A stretch of DNA of 64,000 nt from Roseburia sp. 1XD42-34 (lineage in GTDB: Bacteria > Bacillota > Bacilli > Bacillales > Amphibacillaceae): positions 102,826 through 166,825 of the forward strand of contig NZ_QWLJ01000007.1 of the NCBI RefSeq assembly GCF_009917385.1, in the 5' to 3' direction. Each line of letters begins with the position of its first letter. The first letter of the stretch is position 1. The notes under the pieces are model-generated. The model ran no database searches. It saw only the letters and a list, made by a program, of their open reading frames with translations, and had not been told where the DNA came from. Positions 36,294 to 46,011 of the stretch are shown here, piece by piece. The translations under genes and the position numbers were made by a program.

Positions 36294-38426
36294 ATGAAAG
36301 AACGAGTATTTGCTTTAGATATCGGTACACGCTCCGTTACAGGTATCATTTTGAACCAACAACAGGAAGGATTCGAAGTAGTAGACTACTGTATGCTGGA
36401 GCATCAAGACCGTTCCATGCGTGATGGTCAAATTCATGATGTAGTCGCCGTTTCTGAGACGATTAAACAAGTTAAAGCAACCATCGAACAATCTCATGGT
36501 CCGTTAAAAAGCGTCTGTGTCGCCGCTGCTGGACGTGCTTTAATTACAATGGAGGGATTTGCTTCTTTACACTTACAAAACAAATCCATTACTAATCCTG
36601 AAATGGTTCAACATTTAGAGCTAAGTGCGGTGCAAAATGCTTTAGAAAAAGTAAGCCAACAAGAGGGAGAAGAAAATGTAACACCTTATTACTGTGTGGG
36701 TTATTCTGTCCTCCATTATTATGTCGATCAGCAGGAGATTGGCTCACTAATTGACCAGCAAGGAGACGATGTGAGCGCTCGAATCATTGCTACATTTTTA
36801 CCTAAAGTTGTTATTGAATCGTTATTAGCAGCATTATCCAGAGCTGAGCTTAAAATGGAAGCATTGACTTTGGAGCCTATCGCCGCAATTGAGGTACTTA
36901 TTCCAGAATCGATGCGGAGACTCAATGTTGCTTTAGTAGATATAGGTGCAGGAACAAGTGATATTGCGATTACGAATCAAGGGACAGTGGTAGCATATGG
37001 AATGGTTCCTATTGCTGGGGATGAAATTACAGAAGCAATTAGTGATACATACTTATTAGACTTTCCAAATGCCGAAGAAGCTAAAAGAGCCGTTGTGGAA
37101 CAAGGAGAAGTAAAGGTGGAAGACATTCTTGGTTTTGAAACCACGATAGCTTATGAGCAGTTAACAAAAGACATAGCACCGGCTATTGATCTGCTAGCCT
37201 CCCAAGTAGCTGAGGAGATATTAAAATTAAATACAACCCCCCCAAGAGCTGTGATGCTGGTGGGAGGCGGAAGCTTAACACCAATGATACCAACATTTAT
37301 TGCTAATAAACTACAGATTCCTGAAAATAGAGTGGCTGTACGAGATGTCAGTGCCATTAAACAGCTTTCTTTTAGTGAGGAGCTGCCGGTACGTCCTGAC
37401 TTCGTTACACCGATTGGAATTGCCATTGCTGCAAAGCGTAATCCCGTGCACTATATTAGTGTCTCTATTAATGAACACACTTTAAGGTTATTTGAAATAC
37501 GTACATTGATAGTTGGTGATTGTCTTATTCAAGCCGGTATAGATATTTCAAAATGGTATGGTAAGCCTGGTGCTGCTTCTATTATTACTGTGAATGGCAA
37601 AGAAGTAACATTGCCAGGAGAGTTTGGAGAGCCACCACAAATCATGCTTAATGGGGAACCAACTTCTGTAAAAACACACATAAAAAATGGCGACCATTTA
37701 CAAATTAAGAAAGGCACAAACGGAGAAGCCGCCGCAATTACGATTCATGAACTATTTGGTGAAATAACTCCAATGACCGTTTGGTTTAAGAACCAACGTC
37801 ATACCATTTATCCAGCTTTTTTCGTCAATCAACAGCCAGCAGATAAAAATTATCTTGTAAAAGATAAAGATGTGATTGAATGGCATCAACCAAAGCATTT
37901 AGAAGATATAATGAAACAAATTTCCAGTACCAAATATGACAAACCCGAGCCATTCCTTGTATTTGTTAATGGGAAGCAAATTCAACTAAACATGGGGGAA
38001 ACACAATTTTATGTGAATCAAACAAGGGCTGAACCAAAGCAGGTGCTTCGCCATGGGGATTACATCCAAATAAAGCGAGCAAAGCAGCCAAACGTAAACG
38101 ATTTATTCTCTCAAGAAGGAATGGACTTTTGGCTGACAATGACGGTGTTTTTTAACGGGAAAGCGATAGAATTAAAGCAGCCAAAATATAAAGTTAAACG
38201 TAATCAAGAATTATTAGAGGAAACGAGTTTATTATATCCAGAAGATCAACTGCAAATAGAAGCAAGCCAAAATAGTACCTTTATTTTTCAAGATGTATTT
38301 CAGTACGTTGATTTAGAATTATCCACAGCCAGTGGGAAATTTTATGTATATAAAAATAAGCAGCCTGCCCAGTTTCACGAGTCTATTCAAACTGGTGATG
38401 AACTAGAGATTGTTTGGCAGGATTAG
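36294..38426 (+). CDS. FtsA-like actin-fold ATPase with five C-terminal repeats
   Basis: A 710-residue protein. Residues 1-385 carry the FtsA/PilM actin fold: phosphate-1 ALDIGTRSVTGII, an SHS2-like insertion (about 75-200), phosphate-2 VDIGAGTSDIAIT (about 215-228) and adenosine motif MLVGGGSLTPMIP (about 321-333). After residue 385 comes a region absent from true FtsA: five units of about 40-45 residues at roughly 430-474, 494-533, 553-597, 615-659 and 671-709, each with a V.NG/K.I.L start and a GD.LQI end (beta-grasp-like). There is no signal peptide and no C-terminal amphipathic helix like that of FtsA. The ATG at 36294 follows GAAAGGA. B. subtilis has no such gene here; Bacillus relatives carry an 'FtsA'-named protein. 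Function unknown. Confidence 0.8.
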   Translation: MKERVFALDIGTRSVTGIILNQQQEGFEVVDYCMLEHQDRSMRDGQIHDVVAVSETIKQVKATIEQSHGPLKSVCVAAAGRALITMEGFASLHLQNKSITNPEMVQHLELSAVQNALEKVSQQEGEENVTPYYCVGYSVLHYYVDQQEIGSLIDQQGDDVSARIIATFLPKVVIESLLAALSRAELKMEALTLEPIAAIEVLIPESMRRLNVALVDIGAGTSDIAITNQGTVVAYGMVPIAGDEITEAISDTYLLDFPNAEEAKRAVVEQGEVKVEDILGFETTIAYEQLTKDIAPAIDLLASQVAEEILKLNTTPPRAVMLVGGGSLTPMIPTFIANKLQIPENRVAVRDVSAIKQLSFSEELPVRPDFVTPIGIAIAAKRNPVHYISVSINEHTLRLFEIRTLIVGDCLIQAGIDISKWYGKPGAASIITVNGKEVTLPGEFGEPPQIMLNGEPTSVKTHIKNGDHLQIKKGTNGEAAAITIHELFGEITPMTVWFKNQRHTIYPAFFVNQQPADKNYLVKDKDVIEWHQPKHLEDIMKQISSTKYDKPEPFLVFVNGKQIQLNMGETQFYVNQTRAEPKQVLRHGDYIQIKRAKQPNVNDLFSQEGMDFWLTMTVFFNGKAIELKQPKYKVKRNQELLEETSLLYPEDQLQIEASQNSTFIFQDVFQYVDLELSTASGKFYVYKNKQPAQFHESIQTGDELEIVWQD

Positions 38427-38510
38427 CAACGCATATAGTTAGGAGAGGCTATTCTCACAGCACTAACGGGAATGTACTAATTGTATGAGGAGCTTGCAGT
38501 TATATTCCAC

Positions 38511-38670
38511 ATAAAGTGAACCTTCCATCAGGGGGCTTCATACCGCTGATGGATAGTACCCAAGGGTATGACCTAAAGGCTTTTGAACGAATCGGGGATT
38601 TAGGTGCTGTTACCTCCTGCTTCGACTTGCTCACATCTCCCATCCTGAGACCGTGGGAGTCTACAACGCC
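38511..38670 (+). repeat. repeat family B, copy 2: omega-RNA / IS605-type right-end scar
   Basis: The best-preserved copy. It runs AAAGTGA, CTTCCATCAGG...CTGATGGAT (hairpin), TACCCAAGGGTA (hairpin), GACCTAAAGGCTTTTGAACG, GGGGATTTAGGTGCTGTTA, CTTGCTCACAT and a terminal hairpin CTCCCA...TGGGAG (38635-38658) followed by TCTACAACGCC. This succession of small stems with a CCTAAA/TTTAGG pairing and a final hairpin resembles the 3' non-coding part of tnpB transposons. No transposase gene is beside it. Confidence 0.62.
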
Positions 38671-38689
38671 TTTTTACGGGATAAAGGAA

Positions 38690-38895
38690 TTTATATCACT
38701 AAAACAGGGGTATACCGACGTCTGGGAGGCAAGCCCGTTTTTTAGTCTGTCCTCCTCTTAGTGACGAACCGATGAGGCCTTAGCTTAGCGCGCATTTCTA
38801 AAGTCGCATCGTTGCTAGGTGATCTAGCTGGGCGTGGCTGTCTAGTCGGTTATTTCGTTATCTACAAGCACATCATTTTATAGTTTCCTATACAA
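38690..38895 (-). repeat. interspersed repeat family A, copy 3 (far end truncated)
   Basis: On the minus strand it begins TATAAAATGATGTGCTTGTA, GATAACGAAATAACCGACTAG, like copies 2, 4 and 5. It continues to CTAAAAAACGGG...CCCTGTTTTAG (38691-38740), where the stem has matching substitutions on both sides compared with copy 5. It ends there, next to repeat B copy 2. Its near end lies 5 bp from the ytxH terminator. Confidence 0.78.
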
Positions 38896-38899
38896 CGAT

Positions 38900-38938
38900 G
38901 AAAAAACCAGCACTATTTTTTGCAGGTGCTGATTTTTT
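38900..38938 (-). terminator. ytxGH terminator
   Basis: CCAGCAC (38907-38913) pairs with GTGCTGA-side GTGCTG (38926-38931). The minus strand ends in GGTTTTTTCATC; on the plus strand a run of seven T also follows. It lies 12 bp after the ytxH stop. Confidence 0.78.
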
Positions 38939-38949
38939 TCGTCCTATTC

Positions 38950-39372
38950 TTATTGATTATTGTTTTCCAATTCTTCCGCTGCATCTTCCATGGCTTCAGC
39001 AACTTCCTCTGCTGCTTCTAACGCTTCGTCTTCTTTTTTGCGTTTCTCTTGAAGCTTTGATTGTACACTTTGCGTTAAATCCTTTGTTTTTTCAGCAGCT
39101 GTCTTTGTCATCTGAGAAGTGGAATCCATCGCTTTTTTCTTCAAGTCAGAACCAGTTGTGTATGCTTTATCCTTCCAGTCGGCGCTTTTTTCCTGTGCAA
39201 CTTCTTTCCAGTCATATGCTTTCTTTTTAACTTCGTTAGCACCTGTATTAATATCTCCACGAAGCTCTTTGCCTGTTTTTGGCGCAAGTAAAAGTGCTGT
39301 CAATGCGCCAACAGTTGCCCCTATAAATGTCCCTAAAATAAAATCCTTACTGCTAAATTGGTTATCTGACAT
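38950..39372 (-). CDS. ytxH: YtxH, general stress protein
   Basis: A 140-residue protein with an N-terminal hydrophobic glycine-rich helix (DFILGTFIGATVGALTALLL) and the YtxH motif LLAPKTGKELRGDI, then a long Lys/Asp/Ala-rich amphipathic helix (KKKAYDWKEVAQEKSADWKDKAY). B. subtilis YtxH is a SigB-dependent membrane-associated stress protein; no SigB promoter was found here by eye. It follows ytxG by 25 bp and forms an operon with it. Ends in EELENNNQ. Confidence 0.92.
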   Translation of the reverse strand: MSDNQFSSKDFILGTFIGATVGALTALLLAPKTGKELRGDINTGANEVKKKAYDWKEVAQEKSADWKDKAYTTGSDLKKKAMDSTSQMTKTAAEKTKDLTQSVQSKLQEKRKKEDEALEAAEEVAEAMEDAAEELENNNQ

Positions 39373-39397
39373 TTTTCGTTCCTCCCTATTACTGTGA

Positions 39398-39802
39398 TTA
39401 TTTATTTTTTTTCTTCCATAATTCCATCAAAGTAGTTCCCCACTTAATCGCCTGCGTTGTTTTTTCGGGGTCCTCATTTGCTGCTTTCGCTACACTGTTC
39501 GTTAAATCTCTTAAAGATTGATTAAATTCCGTGACGGTATCTCCAATACCTTTAAATCCATTAAATAAACTATTTAATTTACTTGACTTCTGATTCATAT
39601 CATCTGCTAGCTTATTTGTTTTCGCTAGTAACTGCGTTGTCTCACTTGTGACCCCCTGCATTTGCTGTTCAAGGCTAGTTAGCGTTTCTGCTACATTATG
39701 TAACGTCTGCCTGGCAGCCTTTAACGTAATTACCAGATATACCACTAAAACAACAAACGCTACGGCTGCAATAGCAGCAGCAATATATGCTAAAATTTCC
39801 AT
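39398..39802 (-). CDS. ytxG: YtxG, DUF948 family protein
   Basis: A 134-residue protein with one N-terminal membrane helix (MEILAYIAAAIAAVAFVVLVVYLVI; residues 5-25 hydrophobic) and a coiled-coil, Thr/Gln-rich body (LTSLEQQMQGVTSETTQLLAKT). That is the DUF948/YtxG pattern. First gene of ytxGH; unlike B. subtilis, ytxJ (the third member) is missing here. Confidence 0.9.
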   Translation of the reverse strand: MEILAYIAAAIAAVAFVVLVVYLVITLKAARQTLHNVAETLTSLEQQMQGVTSETTQLLAKTNKLADDMNQKSSKLNSLFNGFKGIGDTVTEFNQSLRDLTNSVAKAANEDPEKTTQAIKWGTTLMELWKKKNK

Positions 39803-40245
39803 ATTAATTCATCACTCCTTTATTCACTTCAATTACTATGCTGTAACAAAAGCTATAAATAGATTAAGTTAAAGAAACGTCTTTATCAAATAGCTCAAAG
39901 CATTGTATTTAGGTCACTTCTTACGAATAAAGCAATCAGGATAAATCGAAATAAATAGACCTTCAGATTCCTTGTTTGTTTATATAAAATAACTTACCCA
40001 CCTATGCTATAAATAAAACATATATACTATTAAGCCTTACTTAAGTAATTCGACAACAAAAGCCAAATCCCTTTATTTTTCCTATGTTTTTCATCAGCTT
40101 GTCCAATTCCAATTCCATTTATTCTCTGTTTATGCTGAAAACAGAGAAGTGTAACGATGCACTACATGACCTTACTCTTAGACCAAGAAATAAATAATTG
40201 TTGGCTTTGGATCATTGGCTATTTGAGCTGTCAACCATAAAATGA
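39803..40245. other. 443-bp intergenic stretch, no gene
   Basis: Between murC and ytxG, both minus. AT-rich, with a short palindrome near 40120-40145 (TTCTCTGTTT...AAACAGAGAA, perfect 10-bp arms), which may be a terminator-like or protein-binding structure. Otherwise nothing recognised. Confidence 0.5.
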
Positions 40246-40273
40246 AAGAGCCTGCGTTTAGGTTCAGACTCTT
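40246..40273 (-). terminator. murC terminator
   Basis: AAGAGCCTG (40246-40254) pairs with CAGACTCTT (40265-40273), with one wobble. The minus strand continues TCATTTTATGG. Confidence 0.75.
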
Positions 40274-40281
40274 CTTTTTGT

Positions 40282-41583
40282 TTATGACATTGTTACCACT
40301 TTTTCATACGCCTGCTGAAATTTCTGAATGTCACCAGCTCCCATGAAAATAAGCACACTATCTTGAAATTCTTTTAATGCTTCTGTATGAGATAATTCCA
40401 ATATGGAGCTATTCTCAATTAATTTTTGTAAATCATGAATGGTCAGTTGACCACTTTCTTCTCTAGCAGAGCCAAAAATATCACATAAGAAAACATGATC
40501 TGCTTGCGATAAACTATCAGCAAACTCTTGTAAAAACGTTTTGGTTCTTGTAAATGTATGTGGTTGGAAAATGGCTACAATGGATTTGTTTGGATATTTC
40601 TTCCGAGCAGACTCAATCGTAGCATTTATCTCTTTTGGATGATGTGCATAGTCATCAATAAGTATTTGACTTTCCATTTGTTTTTCTGTAAATCTTCGTT
40701 TAACACCGCCAAAACTTGCAAGATGCTTCATACATTCTGCACTTATACCTTCATAATGGCAAATAGCTATGACTGCTAATGCATTTAAAACATTATGGTT
40801 TCCATACATTGGTATAGAGAAAGATTCGTAATACGTATTACGGACAAATACATCGAATGTTGTGCCGTTATCCGTTTCCGTTATATTTTGAGCTTGAAAA
40901 TCATTAGTGGCTGCAAATCCATAATAAACAACAGGAACTTTTGCTTGTATTCGTTGTAATTGTTCATCATCACCACAAGCTATAATTCCTTTTTTCACCC
41001 GCTCCACCATAGACTGAAATGCGTTGAATACATCATCAATACTTGTAAAATAGTCTGGGTGGTCAAAATCAATATTCGTCATAATCGCATAATCGGGTTC
41101 ATATTGTAAAAAATGGCGGCGATACTCACAAGCTTCAAAAACAAAATATTTACTATCTACATGTCCTTTACCAGTACCATCACCAATTAAATAGGAAATG
41201 GGAAAAGAACTGCTCAATACATGACTTAATAGACCAGTCGTCGATGTTTTACCATGCGCTCCGGTTACTGCAATGCTGGTGTATTGCTTTAACCATTCGC
41301 CAAGGAATTCATGATAACGATAGAACGTTACTCCCAGTCTCTTCGCTTCTTTTATTTCTAGATGGTCATCAGAAAATGCGTTACCTGCGATAACCGTGTA
41401 ATTTTCTTTGATGTTACTTTCTGAAAAAGGGTAAATCGGAATATTCTTTTCTTCTAAAGCTTCTTGTGTAAAAAAGCTTTTCTCTACATCAGACCCTTGC
41501 ACATTTTCTCCTGAATCATGCAAGATCTGAGCGAGAGCACTCATCCCTGTTCCCTTTATACCAATAAAATGGTAAGTTGTCAT
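40282..41583 (-). CDS. murC: UDP-N-acetylmuramate-L-alanine ligase
   Basis: A 433-residue Mur ligase that adds L-Ala to UDP-MurNAc in the cytoplasm. N-terminal Rossmann motif [19 protein letters not shown]-loop [16 protein letters not shown] (about 107-122), central [15 protein letters not shown] and [13 protein letters not shown]-terminal [14 protein letters not shown]. Length is identical to the bacillary enzyme (about 432). Position upstream of ytxGH and near sftA is conserved. Confidence 0.97.
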   Translation of the reverse strand: MTTYHFIGIKGTGMSALAQILHDSGENVQGSDVEKSFFTQEALEEKNIPIYPFSESNIKENYTVIAGNAFSDDHLEIKEAKRLGVTFYRYHEFLGEWLKQYTSIAVTGAHGKTSTTGLLSHVLSSSFPISYLIGDGTGKGHVDSKYFVFEACEYRRHFLQYEPDYAIMTNIDFDHPDYFTSIDDVFNAFQSMVERVKKGIIACGDDEQLQRIQAKVPVVYYGFAATNDFQAQNITETDNGTTFDVFVRNTYYESFSIPMYGNHNVLNALAVIAICHYEGISAECMKHLASFGGVKRRFTEKQMESQILIDDYAHHPKEINATIESARKKYPNKSIVAIFQPHTFTRTKTFLQEFADSLSQADHVFLCDIFGSAREESGQLTIHDLQKLIENSSILELSHTEALKEFQDSVLIFMGAGDIQKFQQAYEKVVTMS

Positions 41584-41790
41584 AAATGAACCTCCAAATT
41601 GTTGTAAAAGGATTCAATCATCTTTTATCTATTTTGCACAGCTTTTTTTATTATAGCAAATCCATTTCTAGATGAAAATAAAAACATGCTCTTTAAAAAA
41701 GTCTGTTCGTTCTTACCGAGTATGATTTATTTCTCCTATAACTCTTGCTCCAGGGATTTTTCGACCGTGTTTTTCTGGTGAAAAATGTTT

Positions 41791-42903
41791 TCACTTTTGT
41801 TTAATGTACGGCACTTTTTCTAATCGTGGATTCGGACGGTACTGCCTGCCCTCTTTTGCTTCTGGCGTTCCATTTAAGAGAACATTGTCTCCTGTAAAGC
41901 CAATATTTAGCTTAAGCAAACTTCTACCAACACCGTACATATCTACTGGTACACCAAGCTTTTCAAATTCTACAATACGTTTTTCTGTAAAACCGCCACT
42001 AACCATAATTTTCACGTGAGAAAACCCTTCTTCGTCAAGTGCATTTCTTAAAGCAAAGATAAGTTCTGGATTTACTCCCCTTGGGTCAAACGTCCCCATT
42101 AAGTGATGGTTACGTAAAAAATATTTATCAACTAATGTACGTGATGTATCTAATCTAACCGATTTTAATTCACTTCCAAAAGCGTGGGCAACTTTAAGGG
42201 AATCCGTAATCACATCGTTATTATAGTCAACTAGAGCAGCTAAATCGTCCTCGGGAAATAGCTCATAATATGCTTTACAAGCTGCCACAATATCACCGCG
42301 AAACATTTGAATCAATGCATGAGGCATCGTTCCCATTCCTTCTTTTCCCCACCATTCATTCATCGCATGTGTAGCTTGAGCAGTAGAACCGCCAATAAAT
42401 GCTGCGTAACCATCCCCGGCTTGCTGCGTATAATGATCATCGCGATCTCCCATAAAAATGACTGGTTTTTGTTTTCCTGAAGTTCGTGCTGCTTTTACAA
42501 CATTATATACATTCGTTGCGACAGATGTTCTTCTCGATAAAATCCCATCAATAATCCCCTCTAAATAACCAAACTGATGATAACCGCCTGATACGGTTAA
42601 GACAGATTCGTATGGTCTAATTTTATCTCCATCCTTCAAAGAATAGATTTCAAGTGTCTCTGGATCGTCTGCGAATTTATGTAATAAAGCAATCGCTTCA
42701 TCTGTCCCACATAAAACAGCATCATTCTTTTGAAAGAATTGCATTGTCACCTGATTGTTGGGCAATTTTTTTGCTGCTATTTCCTTTGTTTTTAAAAAAT
42801 ATACCGCTGAAAACCAGCCATCCTTAATCCGGTCATCAAATTTGAAGGTTTTATTTGTTAAACGTTCAATTTTCCCATTCAGCTTTTGTTCGATTTCCTT
42901 CAT
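41791..42903 (-). CDS. nicotinate phosphoribosyltransferase
   Basis: A 370-residue enzyme of the nicotinate/quinolinate phosphoribosyltransferase fold (nicotinate + PRPP to NaMN, NAD salvage). Visible: N-terminal substrate domain (residues 1-110), the barrel with IFMGDRDDHYTQQ, GTMPHALIQMFRGD (about 190), SVRLDTSRTLVD, and phosphate-binding KIMVSGGFTEKRI and DMYGVGRSL. This shorter form differs from the about 490-residue PncB of B. subtilis (YueK). It is inserted between murC and sftA, where B. subtilis has no gene. Confidence 0.88.
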   Translation of the reverse strand: MKEIEQKLNGKIERLTNKTFKFDDRIKDGWFSAVYFLKTKEIAAKKLPNNQVTMQFFQKNDAVLCGTDEAIALLHKFADDPETLEIYSLKDGDKIRPYESVLTVSGGYHQFGYLEGIIDGILSRRTSVATNVYNVVKAARTSGKQKPVIFMGDRDDHYTQQAGDGYAAFIGGSTAQATHAMNEWWGKEGMGTMPHALIQMFRGDIVAACKAYYELFPEDDLAALVDYNNDVITDSLKVAHAFGSELKSVRLDTSRTLVDKYFLRNHHLMGTFDPRGVNPELIFALRNALDEEGFSHVKIMVSGGFTEKRIVEFEKLGVPVDMYGVGRSLLKLNIGFTGDNVLLNGTPEAKEGRQYRPNPRLEKVPYIKQK

Positions 42904-43235
42904 AGTGTTTGTTTTCTCCCTTTATATGTGATCATTAAACATATCATATAAAAAAATCGTGTTGGAAACAAGAATTACTATTCGGTACGGGAGCAAGCCG
43001 TTCCTTAAAAACTATATTTTTCAAAGATCATCATGAAATATTGCGGTTCATTAAGTCACTTGTCTCAGCCAGCGCCGTTATTATATACAAGCTATTATCA
43101 TCTTAAAATATAGTCTACAATAGTAAACATAAGGACAAACAACCGCTGCTCTTGTTCGGTAAAACCTAACCTATAGAGGAATGCCTACTTGTAAAGAGTT
43201 GCCAAAATAGGAGGAGATACTTTACATTTATAATA
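42904..43235. other. 332-bp intergenic stretch, no gene
   Basis: Between sftA and the nicotinate phosphoribosyltransferase, both minus. No open frame with a site, no repeat A or B. It probably holds a promoter. Confidence 0.45.
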
Positions 43236-45854
43236 TTACAGTAACATATCCTCCATTTGAGCTAACGTAACCAGAACTTCCCTTGGCTTACTGCCGTTTT
43301 GTCCGGAGATAATCCCTCGTTGTTCCAGTGTATCAATTAATCTAGCAGCTCGATTGTACCCTATTTTAAAATGGCGTTGCAACAATGACGTGCTTGCTCC
43401 ATTCTGCTCTAGCACGAATAAAATAGCATCTTGTAGTAGTTCATCTTCTTCCTCTTCTGTATGAATTTGTTCAAGCAACTGCTCTTGTTCAAACAAATAA
43501 TTAGGTGGTGCAATTCCTCTTACATAGCTTGCTACGCGATCAATTTCCTCATCGGACACAAACGGACCTTGTAAACGAACGCTTTTCCCTGAACCATTCT
43601 CAATGAATAGCATATCTCCTTTTCCTAAAAGTTTCTCTGCACCACTCGTATCAAGAATTGTTCGCGAGTCGACTTGGGAAGACACGCTAAAAGCAATCCG
43701 TGTAGGTATATTGGCTTTAATTAAACCGGTAATAACATCTACAGAAGGACGCTGTGTTGCTAACAAAAGATGTATGCCACAAGCTCTAGCCTTTTGCGCA
43801 ATTCTGCTAATTGCATCTTCCACATCCTGTGGAGAAACCATCATTAAGTCTGCTAGCTCATCAATAACTATGACAATGAAAGGCAGCTTGTTATCAGATT
43901 GCTGCTGTTTGGTCATTTTTTCATTATATCGCTCTATATCACGAACTCCTTCATGAACGAATTTCTCATAACGCTCCTCCATTTCAGCCACAGCCCATTT
44001 TAATGCAGCAGTAGCAGCCTTTACATCGGTAATAACTGGAGAAACAAGATGAGGAATACCATTATATGGAGCTAGTTCTACCATTTTAGGATCGATAAGT
44101 AAAAATTTCACCTCTTCATGATGGGCTTTATATAGAAGGCTGATTAAAATGGTATTGATACACACACTCTTTCCTGATCCAGTAGCACCTGCAATTAATC
44201 CATGCGGCATTTTCTGTATATTCGTGATTAGAGGGTCTCCTTCTATACTCAATCCTAAAGCAATCGTTAACGGCGAGTCACTTTTCTGGAATGCTTCTGT
44301 TTCAAAAACGCCTTGCAAGCCAACCATTTGGGGCTTTGGATTCGGTATTTCAATACCAATTGTATTTTTACCAGGAATTGGGGCTTCAATCCGGATATCT
44401 CTTGCAGCCATATTTAGTTTTAAATCATCACTTAAATTTTTCACCTTACTCACCTTAACTCCAAGCTGTGGTTGCACTTCAAATCTTGTAACAGAAGGAC
44501 CTTGAGTAACATTTACTACTTGTGCTTGTACATTAAAATATTTTAAGGTTTGCTCCAGTAATTGCTGCTGGTCATCCATCCATGCCTTATCTTTAGAAGC
44601 ATCGTTATCCACGTCATTTAACAAGTGAAGTGGCATGGGCTTTTGAGGCTCTTGCTCTGGCTCTTTTTTTTCTATTGCATCAACTGTTGGAACATGCTTT
44701 TGCTTATCCTTGGCTTCTTGAGAGCGATTTTGGTTTGTTCGATCCCATAAGTTCTTCTTATCTCTAGGCGTCATCATTACGTTAAATGGAACAGTAGTTT
44801 TACCCGTTTGCTGCTGTCGTCGACGATGTGATAAACGATTTTCACGTTTTGATTCTACATTCGTTGGATTCGTTTGTTCTTCGGTGATTTGTTCCACATT
44901 TGGTAAAGTTACCGCAACTTTCTGATTCGATTCTTCTAGTTGTTTTTCATGTTCCTGCTGTTTTTGTTGTTTTTGTTGTTCTTGAACGGATATAGCTTGT
45001 GACGGAACAGCATTTTTATTGATCACATCCGAATTAGTATCATTTTCTCCCTTTTCAGGTGTTGCATAAGATTTTATCTCTTTTTTTATATCTATTGCCG
45101 TTTCTGTATGTTGCTTTCGTTGATACGTAGGAGTATCCTCGCTCTCTCTAGCGCTACGTTCTGGTGATTGAACTTTTCCCCATTCCTCTGTACTTCTAAC
45201 TGTTTCATCAACTTGTTTACGTTGAAAAGCAGGCGTTTCTTCTATCTCTTTAGTGTGGCTTTCTGGTTTTGATTGGGAAAGCTCTATTTTCTCTTTCACT
45301 TCTCCAACGAATTCAGTTTGCCGTTTCCGTTGATATGCTGGAGTTTCCTCAACCATTTTATTTTTATTTTCATTCCGTGGATGAAATCCATAAATGGGCG
45401 AAGGTACTTCTGTCGGTTGAAATGGTTCAGGGCTTTTTTTGTATACTTTTGCTCTGGATTGCTCATCCTTATATACATCCGACTTATCCCGGCGTCGATA
45501 TATAGAAGTTTTAACATCTCTTCGTTTAAATGCAGGCACTTCGTATGCGGATGTATCATCGTCCATTCGTTTGGTGTAATTTTCCTCCCATTTCCCCACT
45601 TTTTGTAGGCTTTGCTTACTCGAATTTTCAAATTCATGGTCTTTTCCTAGATCATTCCTATGGCGTTGTTCTGTCTCCACTCCCAAGTCGGGGATGACAG
45701 GAAAGCGAAACGATTTTTTTGTAGGATATTGATACATCATTTTAGCCTCAGGATGATGGTTTTCTGGCTGCTGCATATGCATATGTTCATCGTAGTGGTC
45801 TTCATCATCAATTGTAAAAAGACGCTTAATTTTTTTCTTCCAATTATCCCACAT
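43236..45854 (-). CDS. sftA: DNA translocase SftA
   Basis: An 872-residue FtsK/SpoIIIE-type motor. N-terminus: short amphipathic MWDNWKKKIKRLFTI and a long disordered linker (about 60-400), without the membrane helices of SpoIIIE, as typical for soluble SftA. The linker keeps the SftA-specific FQPTEVPSPIYGFHPR and repeats a [ED]TPA[FY]QRK motif. Motor: Walker A AGATGSGKSVCINT (about 560), Walker B FIVIVIDELADLMMV, then the winged-helix gamma domain at the end. It moves DNA away from the closing septum. Position (ytpT) is conserved; length is slightly below the B. subtilis 952. Confidence 0.95.
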   Translation of the reverse strand: MWDNWKKKIKRLFTIDDEDHYDEHMHMQQPENHHPEAKMMYQYPTKKSFRFPVIPDLGVETEQRHRNDLGKDHEFENSSKQSLQKVGKWEENYTKRMDDDTSAYEVPAFKRRDVKTSIYRRRDKSDVYKDEQSRAKVYKKSPEPFQPTEVPSPIYGFHPRNENKNKMVEETPAYQRKRQTEFVGEVKEKIELSQSKPESHTKEIEETPAFQRKQVDETVRSTEEWGKVQSPERSARESEDTPTYQRKQHTETAIDIKKEIKSYATPEKGENDTNSDVINKNAVPSQAISVQEQQKQQKQQEHEKQLEESNQKVAVTLPNVEQITEEQTNPTNVESKRENRLSHRRRQQQTGKTTVPFNVMMTPRDKKNLWDRTNQNRSQEAKDKQKHVPTVDAIEKKEPEQEPQKPMPLHLLNDVDNDASKDKAWMDDQQQLLEQTLKYFNVQAQVVNVTQGPSVTRFEVQPQLGVKVSKVKNLSDDLKLNMAARDIRIEAPIPGKNTIGIEIPNPKPQMVGLQGVFETEAFQKSDSPLTIALGLSIEGDPLITNIQKMPHGLIAGATGSGKSVCINTILISLLYKAHHEEVKFLLIDPKMVELAPYNGIPHLVSPVITDVKAATAALKWAVAEMEERYEKFVHEGVRDIERYNEKMTKQQQSDNKLPFIVIVIDELADLMMVSPQDVEDAISRIAQKARACGIHLLLATQRPSVDVITGLIKANIPTRIAFSVSSQVDSRTILDTSGAEKLLGKGDMLFIENGSGKSVRLQGPFVSDEEIDRVASYVRGIAPPNYLFEQEQLLEQIHTEEEEDELLQDAILFVLEQNGASTSLLQRHFKIGYNRAARLIDTLEQRGIISGQNGSKPREVLVTLAQMEDMLL

Positions 45855-46011
45855 ATTTACTCACTCTTTCTTTGTAATAGAACTGTTCTTCTTCATTGTA
45901 GCAGTTTTTAAATCATTTTTGAAAATCATTTCTAAGTTGGAGTCATAATATGGCATCGTCTTTACTTATTATGACTCCAACTTAGCATCAAAAAATCGAA
46001 ACAATTGCAGC
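45855..46011. other. gap between sftA and repeat A copy 4
   Basis: Holds an inverted repeat: AAGTTGGAGTCATAATA near 45932 and TATTATGACTCCAACTT near 45966, 17 bp perfect arms. It is probably a terminator-like hairpin upstream of sftA, without a clear T-run. Confidence 0.55.

Noticed and set aside
38516..38761. 81-codon plus-strand frame over repeats B2 and A3
   Set aside because: It coincides with two non-coding repeats whose other copies do not keep the frame open.
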